DNA of 64,000 nucleotides from Shewanella marinintestina (GCF_023283845.1 NZ_JAKILC010000006.1:62001-126000), one strand, 5' to 3'; shown: positions 28,742-38,755, counted from the first letter of the stretch. A program made the numbers and translations. The notes: generated by a model not told the origin, from the sequence alone.

Positions 28742-31561
28742 ATGTCGATTAATTATGAAGCTGTATTAAGAGATTTACGTAAACAAGTTGGTGAACAAGC
28801 CGCAACTAACGACCCTGTACGCCGCTTTGCCTGGTCAACTGATGCCAGTTACTTTCGCATCGTGCCTGAAATCGTGGTGCATGCCGATACCTTAGAGCAA
28901 GCCAAACGCACCCTTGCCATTGCCCGTACTTACGGAGCACCTGTGACCTTTCGTGCTGCCGGTACCAGTTTATCAGGCCAAGCAATTGGCGAAGGTATTT
29001 TGCTAATTCTTGGCCATGATGGCTTTAGAACATTGACGGTTAGCGAAGATGCATCACAAATTACTTTAGGTACTGCCGTTATTGGCGCCGATGCCAACGC
29101 CGTATTAAAGCCATTAAATAAGAAAATTGGTCCAGATCCAGCAACTCTGGCTTCAGCAAAAATCGGCGGCATTGTGTCAAATAACGCCTCTGGTATGTGC
29201 TGTGGTACCGCGCAAAACAGTTACCAAACTATCGCTTCAGCCAAATTGCTGTTTGCCGATGGCACGGAGCTAGATACGGGTTGTGAAGCGTCAAAAGCGG
29301 CATTTAGTCAATCGCACCCTCAGCTTTTACAAGAACTAACCGAGCTGGCACAGTTAACGATTAACAACAGCACGCTTGCTGCACGAATTCGCAAAAAATT
29401 CTCCATTAAAAACACAACAGGTTATAGCCTTAACGCCTTAGTGGACTTTAGCGATCCTTTTGAGTTAATTAATCACCTAATTGTCGGCGCTGAAGGCACA
29501 CTCGCCTTTGTAGAAGAGGTCACTTACAACACTGTTGATGAAGCACGCTTTAAAGCATCAGCCATGGCGGTATTTTTTAATATGGAAGATGCCGCGCGCG
29601 CCGTGCCACCCATAGTGGGCGATAGCGTAGCAGCAGCCGAGCTACTAGACTGGGCATCAATCAAAGCAGTAACCGGTAAAGCGGGCATGCCAGAATGGTT
29701 GGCCCAACTGCCTGAAGGCGCTGCAATCTTGTTGATTGAGTCACGCGCTAACGACAAATCAACGTTAGACAGTTATACCCAAGACGTTATCGCGAAGCTT
29801 GCTCATATCGAAACTGAGCGCCCTATTACCTTCAGTGATGACCCTGCTGTATTTGGCCAATACTGGGCAATGCGCTCAGGTCTATTCCCCATTATCGGTG
29901 GTGAGCGCCCTAAAGGCACCTCAGTTATTATTGAAGATGTTGCTTTTGAACTAGAACACTTAGCCGCAGCAGCAAATGATTTAACTGAGTTATTCCATAA
30001 GCATAATTACCCTGAGGGGGTTATTTATGGTCATGCTCTTGCGGGTAACTTCCACTTCATCATTACCCCAACGTTTAACTCTCAGGCCGACATTGAGCGC
30101 TTCCATGCCTTTATGCAAGACGTTGCCGAGATGGTGATCAATAAATACGACGGTTCAATGAAAGCCGAGCACGGTACAGGCCGGGCGGTGGCGCCTTTTG
30201 TTGAAATGGAATGGGGCAGCGACGCTTATACCTTGATGAAGCGTATTAAGCAGATTTTTGATCCTGAAGGATTATTAAACCCAGGTGTTATTCTTAACGA
30301 CGACAGCCAGATTCACGTTAAGAATATCAAACCTTGCCCTGTGGTCGATGACTTAGTCGACAAGTGTATTGAATGCGGATTTTGTGAGAAAACCTGCCCT
30401 ACCTCTGCACTGAATATGTCGCCGCGTCAGCGTATTGCAACCTTGCGTGAAATTGAGCGTCTAGAACAATCCGGTGACAAGCAAGCCGCTAGCGAAATGC
30501 GCGCGGCGGCAAAATATGACGTTGTTGATACCTGCGCTGCCTGTCAGCTCTGTACTATCGCCTGCCCTGTCGATAACAGCATGGGTAACCTTGTACGCAA
30601 ACTGAGAACGCCATATATCAGTACTACAGAGCAAAAAGTACTCGACTTTCAAGCCAAACACTTTGGCGCGGTTAACCAAGTAATTAGCACTGGCTTCAAT
30701 GCCCTTGGTACGGTGCACAAAATTACCGGTAGCGCGATAACTGGCGCAATAATGAAAGCCGGTCGCGTGGTAAGTAAAGAAGTACCTTATTGGAACCCTG
30801 ATTTTCCAAAGGGCGGTAAACTGCCTAAGCTTAGCGCACCTATACCTGGTCAAGAAACCGTGGTTTACTTCCCGGCCTGTGGTGGTCGTACTTTTGGTCC
30901 GACACCAAAAGATCCTGATAATCGCAGCTTACCAGAAGTCATTGTCACCCTGCTTGAACGCTCAGGTTATAACGTGATCACCCCAGAGAAGACTCGCGAC
31001 TTATGTTGCGGTCAAATGTGGGAATCAAAAGGTGATTTTAAAAATGCCGACGCTAAACGCATAGAGCTAATCGAAGCCGTAGCAGCTATGACTCAAGGTG
31101 GTAAGTTACCAGTAATTATCGACGCCCTATCATGTACCTACCGTACATTAGCCGGTGACAAATCGCTGACAGAAAAAGTAGAAATTGTCGATATGGTTGA
31201 TTTCATCCATGACAAACTGCTTGATAGGCTGACTATTAGTCGTAAGAAGTCTGCAGTAGCCCTGCACTTAGGTTGTAGCGCACGTAAGATGAAGCTTGAA
31301 CCTAAAATGGAAGCCATTATTGCGGCTTGTAGTCAGCAAACTGTTCGCCCTGCAGGTATAGATTGCTGTGGTTACGCCGGTGAAAAAGGCCTTTATAAAC
31401 CTGAAATCAACGCCAGCGCCCTGCGTAATATTAAGAAGCTTATCCCAGTTGATGTCAGTGAAGGCTACTACGCTAACCGTATGTGTGAAGTGGGCTTAAC
31501 TCAACACAGTGGTATCTCTTATCGTCATCTGGCGTACCTTTTAGAAGAATGTACCCGCTGA
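28742..31561 (+). CDS. dld-II: FAD/Fe-S D-lactate dehydrogenase Dld-II
   Basis: 939 residues. The N-terminal FAD-binding-4 domain contains TFRAAGTSLSGQAIGEG and a glycine-rich segment near residue 160, followed by an FAD-oxidase C domain to about residue 520. Two 4Fe-4S motifs (CIECGFCEKTCP and CAACQLCTIACP) and a C-terminal CCG-type region (CCGQMWESKG and DCCGYAGEKG) follow. In S. oneidensis the homologous protein is a respiratory D-lactate dehydrogenase found at this locus (Dld-II). Electrons probably pass to quinone at the inner membrane. It lies 100 bases after lldP and 394 bases before lldE. Confidence 0.9.
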   Translation: MSINYEAVLRDLRKQVGEQAATNDPVRRFAWSTDASYFRIVPEIVVHADTLEQAKRTLAIARTYGAPVTFRAAGTSLSGQAIGEGILLILGHDGFRTLTVSEDASQITLGTAVIGADANAVLKPLNKKIGPDPATLASAKIGGIVSNNASGMCCGTAQNSYQTIASAKLLFADGTELDTGCEASKAAFSQSHPQLLQELTELAQLTINNSTLAARIRKKFSIKNTTGYSLNALVDFSDPFELINHLIVGAEGTLAFVEEVTYNTVDEARFKASAMAVFFNMEDAARAVPPIVGDSVAAAELLDWASIKAVTGKAGMPEWLAQLPEGAAILLIESRANDKSTLDSYTQDVIAKLAHIETERPITFSDDPAVFGQYWAMRSGLFPIIGGERPKGTSVIIEDVAFELEHLAAAANDLTELFHKHNYPEGVIYGHALAGNFHFIITPTFNSQADIERFHAFMQDVAEMVINKYDGSMKAEHGTGRAVAPFVEMEWGSDAYTLMKRIKQIFDPEGLLNPGVILNDDSQIHVKNIKPCPVVDDLVDKCIECGFCEKTCPTSALNMSPRQRIATLREIERLEQSGDKQAASEMRAAAKYDVVDTCAACQLCTIACPVDNSMGNLVRKLRTPYISTTEQKVLDFQAKHFGAVNQVISTGFNALGTVHKITGSAITGAIMKAGRVVSKEVPYWNPDFPKGGKLPKLSAPIPGQETVVYFPACGGRTFGPTPKDPDNRSLPEVIVTLLERSGYNVITPEKTRDLCCGQMWESKGDFKNADAKRIELIEAVAAMTQGGKLPVIIDALSCTYRTLAGDKSLTEKVEIVDMVDFIHDKLLDRLTISRKKSAVALHLGCSARKMKLEPKMEAIIAACSQQTVRPAGIDCCGYAGEKGLYKPEINASALRNIKKLIPVDVSEGYYANRMCEVGLTQHSGISYRHLAYLLEECTR

Positions 31562-31955
31562 TAATTACGTTAAAATAACTGTATCAACACCCAGTTAGGG
31601 GCAGCTCTTGCCCCTAACATTCCTTACCTCGCATAAACCTTCACCTCACGCTGACCCAACTAACCATTTTTAGATACCTCTTTACTCAATAAAGCCACAA
31701 ACAGCCAAATTAACCTTGAAATACAATTAGATATATTGTTTTCATTTTTGCAAAAGTCGCTAGGTTTATTTACTAAATTAGCACTACTTTTTATAGGGGT
31801 ATCGGCCTATATTTATTAAGTGAGTAAATAAAGGCGAATATCCGTTTGAGATGAAGTCGGCTTCTAGAGCAGGCTTTTTTGCGGTTACTTTTTACGGTTA
31901 TTTCCTACGGTTAAAAGTCGCTAACAATGTCTGAAAAAATAGAAGAGAAACTACA
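31562..31955 (+). promoter_or_regulatory. Intergenic region upstream of lldE
   Basis: 394 bases without a gene. It holds a hairpin (stem GTTAGGGGCA with its complement, 31594-31618) that may end the dld-II transcript. It also has an 11-base direct repeat AAAAGTCGCTA near 31750 and 31912, and three copies of CGGTTA spaced 13 bases apart (31882, 31895, 31908) just before lldE. This suggests lldEFG has its own promoter and control site. Confidence 0.45.
31882..31913 (+). repeat. 13-base imperfect tandem repeat before lldE
   Basis: CGGTTA recurs at 31882, 31895 and 31908, with T-rich filler (CTTTTTA, then TTTCCTA) in each 13-base unit. It ends about 40 bases before the lldE ATG. Confidence 0.6.
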
Positions 31956-32699
31956 ATGAAGATAGCCCTTTTCATTCCATGTCTAGTGAATCAGATGGTT
32001 CCAGAAGTGGGGATCGCCACCTTAGAATTATTAGAAAAACTCGGTCATCAAGTCATATTGCCTCAAGGGCAAACCTGCTGCGGCCAGCCAATGACTAACT
32101 CTGGTTGCTATAACGAAGCCAAAAAAACCACCTTGAAATTGCTTAATGCTTTTAAAGGCGTTGAGTGTGATGCCATCGTGTGTCCTGCCGCTTCATGTCT
32201 TGTGGCGGCAAAAGAAAACTTTCACGAGTTTGATACTAGCCCTGAAGCACAAGCTGTGATTGATAAGCTGTATGAGCTTACCGAATTTCTGCACGATGTT
32301 TCTCCTATTCCAGCATTTAGCAAACCCTTCCCACACAAGATCAGCCTACAAATGAGCTGCCATGGCATTCGTATGCTGGACTTAGCGACCCCTAGCGAGC
32401 AAATGGGTCCGCGAATGAACAAATTCGAAGCCGTACTGGCTGCCATTCCTGAAATTGAAATTGTCTATCCAGACCGCCGCGATGAATGCTGTGGTTTTGG
32501 TGGTACTTTTGCCCTCGATGAAGGTGCTGTATCTGCCAAAATGGGCAAAGATAAAGCACAAGCCCATGCTGAAACGGGCGCAGCTTATGCTGTTGGCTTT
32601 GATCCATCTTGTTTACTGCATATCGATGGCATGGTGAGAAGGCAAAAGCTGCCGATAGAGACTCGCCATATTGCTCAAGTCATTAACGCCGCGCTTTAG
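31956..32699 (+). CDS. lldE: L-lactate dehydrogenase complex subunit LldE (LutA-like)
   Basis: 247 residues, with two CCG (cysteine-rich) domains. The motifs are QTCCGQPMTNSG in the first half and DECCGFGGTFALDEG in the second, plus SCHGIRM, which together form an iron-sulfur or heterodisulfide-reductase-like centre. It is the LutA/YkgE family member of the LldEFG L-lactate oxidase described in Shewanella. It begins the lldEFG transcript; the gap to lldF is 8 bases and contains AGGAGG. Confidence 0.93.
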   Translation: MKIALFIPCLVNQMVPEVGIATLELLEKLGHQVILPQGQTCCGQPMTNSGCYNEAKKTTLKLLNAFKGVECDAIVCPAASCLVAAKENFHEFDTSPEAQAVIDKLYELTEFLHDVSPIPAFSKPFPHKISLQMSCHGIRMLDLATPSEQMGPRMNKFEAVLAAIPEIEIVYPDRRDECCGFGGTFALDEGAVSAKMGKDKAQAHAETGAAYAVGFDPSCLLHIDGMVRRQKLPIETRHIAQVINAAL

Positions 32700-32707
32700 G
32701 AGGACTT

Positions 32708-34081
32708 ATGTCGACTTCAACATCAGCAGTTCATGCTCATAAAGCGGAGATTTTTTGTAAAGATGAATCTCGGGTAGATTGGCATTCAAAAGCACTTTGG
32801 ATGCTACGTGAAAAACGTGACCGCGCAGCAGGGAGTTTGCCGGAATGGGAACAACTACGCCAAATCGGCTCAGAGATGAAACTGCATACATTGACCCATT
32901 TATCACAATATTTAGAAGAGTTTGAGCAAAACTGTCTAAATAATAATATTCAAGTGCACTGGGCCAAAGATGGCGCAGAGCATAACCGTATTGTGCACAA
33001 CATTTTGGCCAAGCATGAAGTAAAAAAACTAGTAAAATCTAAGTCGATGCTTACCGAAGAATGTCACATGAATCCTTATTTAGAGGAGCGCGGCATTGAG
33101 GTGATTGATACCGATTTAGGTGAGCGTATTATTCAGCTAGCTGGCCAGCCACCATCACATATTGTGGTACCGGCGATTCATCTAAAAAAAGAGGAAGTAG
33201 GCGATCTATTCCATGACAAACTGGGTACTGATGCTGGCGCTTCTGACCCACTTTATCTAACTCGCGCCGCCCGTGCACATCTGCGTGAGCAATTCTTGTC
33301 GGCCGATGCGGCTATGACAGGGGTGAATATGGCGATTGCCGATAAAGGTGCTGTTGTGGTGTGTACCAACGAAGGTAATGCCGATATGGGCGCTAACTTA
33401 CCTAAGTTGCAATTGCATTCGATGGGCATAGACAAGATAGTGCCGAATATTGATAGCGCGGCGGTTCTATTGCGTACGCTTGCCAGAAACGCAACCGGCC
33501 AGCCTATTACCACTTACAGCTCGTTTTATCGTGGCCCACAAGATGGCGGCGAGATGCATGTGATTATTGTCGATAACGGCCGTACAGATATGCTCAAAGA
33601 CAAAATTTTAGCGGAATCATTAAAATGTATTCGCTGTGGTGGTTGCCTAAATACTTGCCCTGTTTATCGCCGTTCAGGTGGTTACAGCTACAACTACACC
33701 ATTCCAGGTCCTATCGGTATTGCAGTAGGCGCTAAAAATGATGATACCAATTCAATCCCGTGGGCTTGTACTTTATGTGGTAGCTGCTCTTATGTGTGCC
33801 CAACTAAAGTACCACTAGATAAGATTATCCATCATCATCGACGCCTCAAAGCCGAAGCCGGCAAACTGCCTTATGGCAAAGCCAGTTACATGCCATTAGT
33901 AGGTAAGTTAATGGCCAGCGAAACCGCGCTTAACTGCTCAATGAGTGTGGCGCGTACAGCGCTTAAAATTCTACCGGGTAGCTTACTCAAGCCATTTTCA
34001 GGCGCTTGGGGAAAATACCGCGAGTTACCAGTAGCACCTAACTCAAGCTTTGAAGCTTGGTTTAAGAAAAACAGAGGCTAA
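32708..34081 (+). CDS. lldF: L-lactate dehydrogenase complex subunit LldF (LutB-like)
   Basis: 457 residues. The N-terminal DUF162-type domain is followed by two 4Fe-4S motifs, CIRCGGCLNTCP near residue 305 and CTLCGSCSYVCP near 350, and a C-terminal DUF3390 tail. This is the iron-sulfur electron carrier of the LldEFG (LutABC) L-lactate oxidising complex. ATG at 32708 follows AGGAGG by 4 bases, and lldG starts 4 bases after the stop. Confidence 0.94.
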   Translation: MSTSTSAVHAHKAEIFCKDESRVDWHSKALWMLREKRDRAAGSLPEWEQLRQIGSEMKLHTLTHLSQYLEEFEQNCLNNNIQVHWAKDGAEHNRIVHNILAKHEVKKLVKSKSMLTEECHMNPYLEERGIEVIDTDLGERIIQLAGQPPSHIVVPAIHLKKEEVGDLFHDKLGTDAGASDPLYLTRAARAHLREQFLSADAAMTGVNMAIADKGAVVVCTNEGNADMGANLPKLQLHSMGIDKIVPNIDSAAVLLRTLARNATGQPITTYSSFYRGPQDGGEMHVIIVDNGRTDMLKDKILAESLKCIRCGGCLNTCPVYRRSGGYSYNYTIPGPIGIAVGAKNDDTNSIPWACTLCGSCSYVCPTKVPLDKIIHHHRRLKAEAGKLPYGKASYMPLVGKLMASETALNCSMSVARTALKILPGSLLKPFSGAWGKYRELPVAPNSSFEAWFKKNRG

Positions 34082-34085
34082 AAAC

Positions 34086-34655
34086 ATGTCTAGCAAACTC
34101 GACATTCTTAACGCGCTAAAAAGCGCAGCGATTGCCCCTCAAGCTATGCCTGTTATCGACATCGCACCCCGTATCGATGATTTAGTGGGGCAATTTGAAA
34201 CGAGCCTCAACACAGTTGCTGGCACTTTGCACCGCGAGGGTGGTTTAGCTAAGCTGCAAACTCAAGTTGATGAACATATTGCACAGGGCATGCAAATTAT
34301 CTCTATGGTTGACGGTATTATAGGTAATCGTGAAGTCACCGATACAGCCCATCAACTGAGAGATATTGATTACGCGGTGATCCCTGGTGATTTAGGTGTG
34401 GCGGAAAATGGCGCTATCTGGGTCAATAATAAAAACCTAGGCCATCGTGTTACGCCGTTTATCTGTGAAAACCTGTTTCTCGTACTAGAGGCGAACACCA
34501 TTGTGGCTAATATGCATCAAGCTGCGAGCCGTATAACGTTGGATTCAGGTGAGTTCGGTACTTTTATCGCAGGACCATCTAAAACAGCTGACATTGAGCA
34601 AGCCTTGGTTGTTGGCGCCCACGGCGCCTGTAGTCTTAACGTTTACTTGGTGTAG
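34086..34655 (+). CDS. lldG: L-lactate dehydrogenase complex subunit LldG (LutC-like)
   Basis: 190 residues from the ATG at 34086. A longer frame from 34050 would overlap lldF and is not needed. The LUD (DUF162) domain ends in FGTFIAGPSKTADIEQALVVGAHGACSLNVYLV, the family signature. Third subunit of the LldEFG complex, which oxidises L-lactate to pyruvate. Closely spaced behind lldF, with a terminator after the stop. Confidence 0.93.
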   Translation: MSSKLDILNALKSAAIAPQAMPVIDIAPRIDDLVGQFETSLNTVAGTLHREGGLAKLQTQVDEHIAQGMQIISMVDGIIGNREVTDTAHQLRDIDYAVIPGDLGVAENGAIWVNNKNLGHRVTPFICENLFLVLEANTIVANMHQAASRITLDSGEFGTFIAGPSKTADIEQALVVGAHGACSLNVYLV

Positions 34656-34678
34656 CCTAACCACCATTGAGCAAAATC

Positions 34679-34711
34679 AAAAAAGCCCTAATCTCAATTA
34701 GGGCTTTTTCA
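34679..34711 (+). terminator. Terminator of lldEFG
   Basis: AAAAAGCCCTA and TAGGGCTTTTT pair around an 8-base loop. A-run and T-run flanks allow action on both strands, and the minus-strand TonB-C gene ends nearby. Confidence 0.88.
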
Positions 34712-34745
34712 TCAGCTGTGAACACGACACAAACTGATCAGTACT

Positions 34746-35876
34746 TTACCTTTTCTCGATATAATACTCTAACTGAACCCTCACCTCTTTGGCCTCAACC
34801 GCTTTACCATCAACAAACTTAGGCGCATAACGCCATTGCTTTAATGCCAGTAGTGACTCAGTTGCAAACTTTTCACCGCCAATCGTATCAATAACAACTG
34901 GATCTTTTACAAAACCCATTTCATCTATGGTAAAACTCAGCTGAGCGGAGCCACTCTTACCCATGCGAGCGTAAGATATCGGATAATCGGGATTTTTGCG
35001 AAACAGTGGCGTTGGCTCAATATCCTCTTTCCAAGGCTTCATACTACCAATCGCAATACAATGCTGAGTCGACTTTTCACTTTCGCCATCAAGCTCATAA
35101 ATCTGTACTAACTTGGCATGAGCGGCCAACTCGTATGGGTGATTATAATCAAGCTTTTGAAATTGCGTAATAACAGCTAAAAATAGCGCTTCGGATTCAT
35201 CATAATCTTTTTCGGCAAAACGTATATTTGCTACTCTAAAGCTGTTGAGTACTCGCTTCATCGCATCTTCTGGAAGCAATTCACTGTAGGCCTCATGCGC
35301 ATCAAACGCATAATTGCGCACCTTACGGGTGTAATAACGTGAATTTACTAATCGCTCAAAATAAGCCATCTTAGTATCTGCTATGACCATTGCATTATCT
35401 GAGTCTTCGGCGATATCAAGTGCATCATCTAGATATTCACGAGCATATTTTTTACTGCTGGCGTCACTTAATCCCAAAAGTGGATCGATAAGCTCGATGC
35501 CATCGTCACCATAACGCTCACGGTAAATTTTTAATGTCTCTTCATAAAGCTCAAATGCTTGTGGTTGTAGCACTTTCGCCTTCTGTTTTACCTCTTTTTC
35601 AAAGGTTTGCTTAGACATATTAGCAATTAACGCATTGCCAGCATTTAACGCTAAATTACCGGTATTTATACTGTCAGCGCCAAACTTAACCTTACCTAGC
35701 TCATAAGATTGCAATGCATAACGCTCTGTGTCGGCTTTATTTTTTTCTGTTACCGCGGTTTGATACGCTGAATATACATCGCCAAATTCAGAGGCATAAG
35801 CGGCTGCAGTTACTGTAAGCGCACTCGTTAATATAGCAGCTTTAAATAGATTAGATTTTATTGAAGTCTTAAACAT
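34746..35876 (-). CDS. Exported protein with TonB C-terminal domain
   Basis: 376 residues. The N-terminus is a cleavable-looking signal peptide (AILTSALTVTAAAYA-SE). The middle (about 35-280) is helical and TPR-like. The last ~75 residues are a TonB C-terminal domain (GKSGSAQLSFTIDEMGFVKDP and LLALKQWRYAPKFVDGKAV). Unlike true TonB there is no Pro-rich linker or N-terminal anchor, so it may be periplasmic and interact with an outer-membrane receptor or another partner. ATG at 35876 has AAGGA 6 bases upstream. No TonB-system genes are adjacent. Confidence 0.8.
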   Translation of the reverse strand: MFKTSIKSNLFKAAILTSALTVTAAAYASEFGDVYSAYQTAVTEKNKADTERYALQSYELGKVKFGADSINTGNLALNAGNALIANMSKQTFEKEVKQKAKVLQPQAFELYEETLKIYRERYGDDGIELIDPLLGLSDASSKKYAREYLDDALDIAEDSDNAMVIADTKMAYFERLVNSRYYTRKVRNYAFDAHEAYSELLPEDAMKRVLNSFRVANIRFAEKDYDESEALFLAVITQFQKLDYNHPYELAAHAKLVQIYELDGESEKSTQHCIAIGSMKPWKEDIEPTPLFRKNPDYPISYARMGKSGSAQLSFTIDEMGFVKDPVVIDTIGGEKFATESLLALKQWRYAPKFVDGKAVEAKEVRVQLEYYIEKR

Positions 35877-36045
35877 GAAAAGTCCTTATTTCATCAAGCA
35901 CTACTGCTATTGGTTATGTTTGTTCTTCTGTCAATTGCTTAAATTTCACTAATGCAACTTTCGCATGAGGGACAATGAAAATCAACCGCGGTTATTACAG
36001 CCACAAAGCGGCGATTGTTAATTAACGGCATTTATCATTTTCTAA

Positions 36046-37419
36046 CTAAGCCATAAACTTGCTATTAGTTCGCTTCATTATCCACGCCATCCAAATCACC
36101 AAAATCGTGCTGCAAGTCGCTAATGAAATCCACACACCCGGCACCCCAAAAGCCCAGGCAAACACATATAAAATGGCAGCGAATAAAATCAGTTTTGCAC
36201 CCGTTAAAATAGAGGCTTCTTTTGAGTAATTAATTGCTTGGAAAAATGATGCCCCCACAAGTAATAAACCTTCCATCGGTAAGCCCCAGAAATACCAGCG
36301 CATGCCCTCGGTGGCGATTGGCGTGAGTAAGGTGTTATCGCCAGCAAAAATATACACAAACAATTGCGGCACTGAATAGATAAAGATAAGCCCTAGCGCC
36401 GCACATATTAGCGTAACAGTGAAAGCCATTTTTAATGCCTGCTTCACTCTATCAAAGCGTTTTGCCCCAGCATTAAAACTCAAAATAGGCTGTACGCCAA
36501 AGGCGATACCTTCAAATAGCAGGTAGAAGAAAGCTTCGGTATAACTAACCACGCCATAAGCTGCCACGTGCAAAGGTGTGCCCACCGTAAGAAACGCCAC
36601 ATTGTGTAATGTCAGTACCACGGTCAGATACATGTTCATTAAAAAGCTTGGGGTGCCAACACGGATAATATTGATGCAGTGATCCCACTTCAGCTTCATC
36701 TGCTCAAGGTTAATTCCTAACTCAGTTCTGCTGGAAAAAAAGTGCTGCAAACACAAGGCGCCGGTAAAAGCTTGAGAAACCATGGTGGCAATGGCGGCCC
36801 CCATTAGTCCATAGGGGAATACCACAATGAATAGCCAATCAAGGATGGTGTTTAGTACGCCACCTAAAATTAATACACAGGTGACGAATCCCGGGCGACC
36901 GTCATTACGTAAAAGTGCGCTAAACGCCATCGACACGATGGGGAATATACCTAAAGCGAAATACCAAAACAGATAGTCATCAGCGCTATTTAGCACCTCG
37001 CCTTCTGCGCCAAGCAAAACCAAAATGTCTCTTGAAAAGTAACAGCCTAATACAGTGGTGATAAGCCCAGATATAAGGCATAAACTAAAGGTGTTGCCCA
37101 AGATCCGCCGTGCAATATGTGGCTCACCTTGACCTTGATGAATGGAGACTAACGCCGCTCCGCCCATACCTAAAGTCGCACCGATAGCATAGAGAATGGC
37201 CGCAATTGGGTAAGCCAAAATCATACCAGCCAGCCCCACCTCGCCTAGATAGTGGCCAATAAACATACCATCAATGGTGACGTAAATTCCGGTCACTAAC
37301 ATAGATAAAATAGTAGGAATGCTATAGCGCCAAAACAGTTTAGCGATAGGCTCTGTCACCATAGGTGATTCTTTATTTACAGGCTCGATATTACCAACGG
37401 CGACTGTGTGTTCTGTCAT
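36046..37419 (-). CDS. MATE family multidrug exporter
   Basis: 457 residues with about twelve hydrophobic helices in two homologous halves. N-terminal segments FWRYSIPTILSMLVTGIYVTIDGMFIGHYLGEVGLAGM and ATLGMGGAALVSIHQGQG are typical MATE motifs. Closest in style to the bacterial DinF/NorM-like transporters, with substrate unknown. Expected to be a cation-coupled efflux protein of the inner membrane. The gene is monocistronic, between the TonB-C gene and the GTPase gene. Confidence 0.88.
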   Translation of the reverse strand: MTEHTVAVGNIEPVNKESPMVTEPIAKLFWRYSIPTILSMLVTGIYVTIDGMFIGHYLGEVGLAGMILAYPIAAILYAIGATLGMGGAALVSIHQGQGEPHIARRILGNTFSLCLISGLITTVLGCYFSRDILVLLGAEGEVLNSADDYLFWYFALGIFPIVSMAFSALLRNDGRPGFVTCVLILGGVLNTILDWLFIVVFPYGLMGAAIATMVSQAFTGALCLQHFFSSRTELGINLEQMKLKWDHCINIIRVGTPSFLMNMYLTVVLTLHNVAFLTVGTPLHVAAYGVVSYTEAFFYLLFEGIAFGVQPILSFNAGAKRFDRVKQALKMAFTVTLICAALGLIFIYSVPQLFVYIFAGDNTLLTPIATEGMRWYFWGLPMEGLLLVGASFFQAINYSKEASILTGAKLILFAAILYVFAWAFGVPGVWISLATCSTILVIWMAWIMKRTNSKFMA

Positions 37420-37505
37420 GATAATGCTCTAATTATTATTTTATTTATCAGGTCGCTAAATTTTTATTTTTAAGTGCCGCTGTCAGTATTACAACCACAA
37501 TGCAA

Positions 37506-38615
37506 TTATGCACCTAATCGAGTTGCAGCTTGTAATAATGCCGCCTCGATGTCTTGAGGGTTTACTTCTGACATAGACAACAACTCAATGCGAGAGTCCA
37601 TTGCATCATCAAGTTCAACAACCGATAGCTCACCATCGACACCATTAAAACCGGCAATGCCCTCTTCGGTGATCATTACCGCTTTAACTCGTGCAACCTG
37701 TAAGCTTTTAATAAAAGATAGGATCTGGTCAAAGTCGAATTCATAACTTGGATCAAACACCCAACCATAGCTATAAAAACCATCACCTTGATTAAGCTTA
37801 CATAGGATCCCACGAGGATCAAATTGCACTATTTGCTCAGGTTCAGCCGCTGAAAATAGTGGGCTATAATTAATATCCACTAACCTTGGTGTGCTCGCAG
37901 GCTGGATAACCGAGCCAATAACGGCTTTCGTCGTATGAGTTGTTTGATGAGGCTGTGACAATAGCGCCATCACCTGAGCAATACTTTCATCTGCCTGTTG
38001 TAAACTCCACGGCACGATTTCTAGCTGATGATTCTCTAACTGATGATTAGCAAGCTGATCATCGATATTATTTGCCTGTCGTACTCGCGCCAAATAGTCA
38101 GTTAGTTGACCGAGTGATGATGCTGCATAACGATCAGATTTGCTGGCAATTACAGCATCAGCCACCTGTAATTGCTGATTAAAAATCTCATGCTCTGTAT
38201 AACGAGTGTCAGACAACTTTCTGGCATCCACTAAAGTGATACAGGCTTTCATCGCCAACACTTGCTGATAATGTGGCTGAGTGAGTACCTTTAGTACCTC
38301 TTTAGGATGCCCTAAACCTGTTGGTTCAATCAGTAATCTATCTGGCTTCGCTTTAGCAATAAGCTGGTTTATTGCCACCTGCATAGGAACGCCGGCTGCG
38401 CAGCACATACACCCACCAGCCACTTCTTTAATTTGAACCTTAGCCTCGGTGCTATCTATCAGTCCTGCATCAATGCCTACTTCACCAAACTCATTAACCA
38501 ACACCGCCCATACCTCACCTTCAGGCTTATGGCGTAACAGGCTTTTAATTAAAGACGTTTTACCGACACCTAAAAAACCGGTAATCACATTCGTTGGAAT
38601 AATTTTGTGGATCAT
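37506..38615 (-). CDS. COG0523 (CobW/P47K) GTPase
   Basis: 369 residues. Walker A GFLGVGKTS, the metal-binding CxCC motif in GGCMCCAAG, and RLLIEPTGLGHP mark the G3E P-loop GTPase family. Members act as zinc or other metal chaperones, or insert cobalt or nickel cofactors. No His-rich metal-storage tail is present. A 5-residue repeat (NHQLE) occurs twice near residue 190. The partner and metal cannot be told here. Start ATG at 38615. Confidence 0.88.
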   Translation of the reverse strand: MIHKIIPTNVITGFLGVGKTSLIKSLLRHKPEGEVWAVLVNEFGEVGIDAGLIDSTEAKVQIKEVAGGCMCCAAGVPMQVAINQLIAKAKPDRLLIEPTGLGHPKEVLKVLTQPHYQQVLAMKACITLVDARKLSDTRYTEHEIFNQQLQVADAVIASKSDRYAASSLGQLTDYLARVRQANNIDDQLANHQLENHQLEIVPWSLQQADESIAQVMALLSQPHQTTHTTKAVIGSVIQPASTPRLVDINYSPLFSAAEPEQIVQFDPRGILCKLNQGDGFYSYGWVFDPSYEFDFDQILSFIKSLQVARVKAVMITEEGIAGFNGVDGELSVVELDDAMDSRIELLSMSEVNPQDIEAALLQAATRLGA

Positions 38616-38755
38616 GGCTTTGACTCAGCTATTTTCAAATTGGCACAGAGTCTAATCGTTAATACACGAAGTTGTCACCCTACTAACAAGGATTGTACTG
38701 ATTTTATCAATGTTTAGAGCTGGCTATAACTTCGTCAAAATCTACAGCGTATGCT

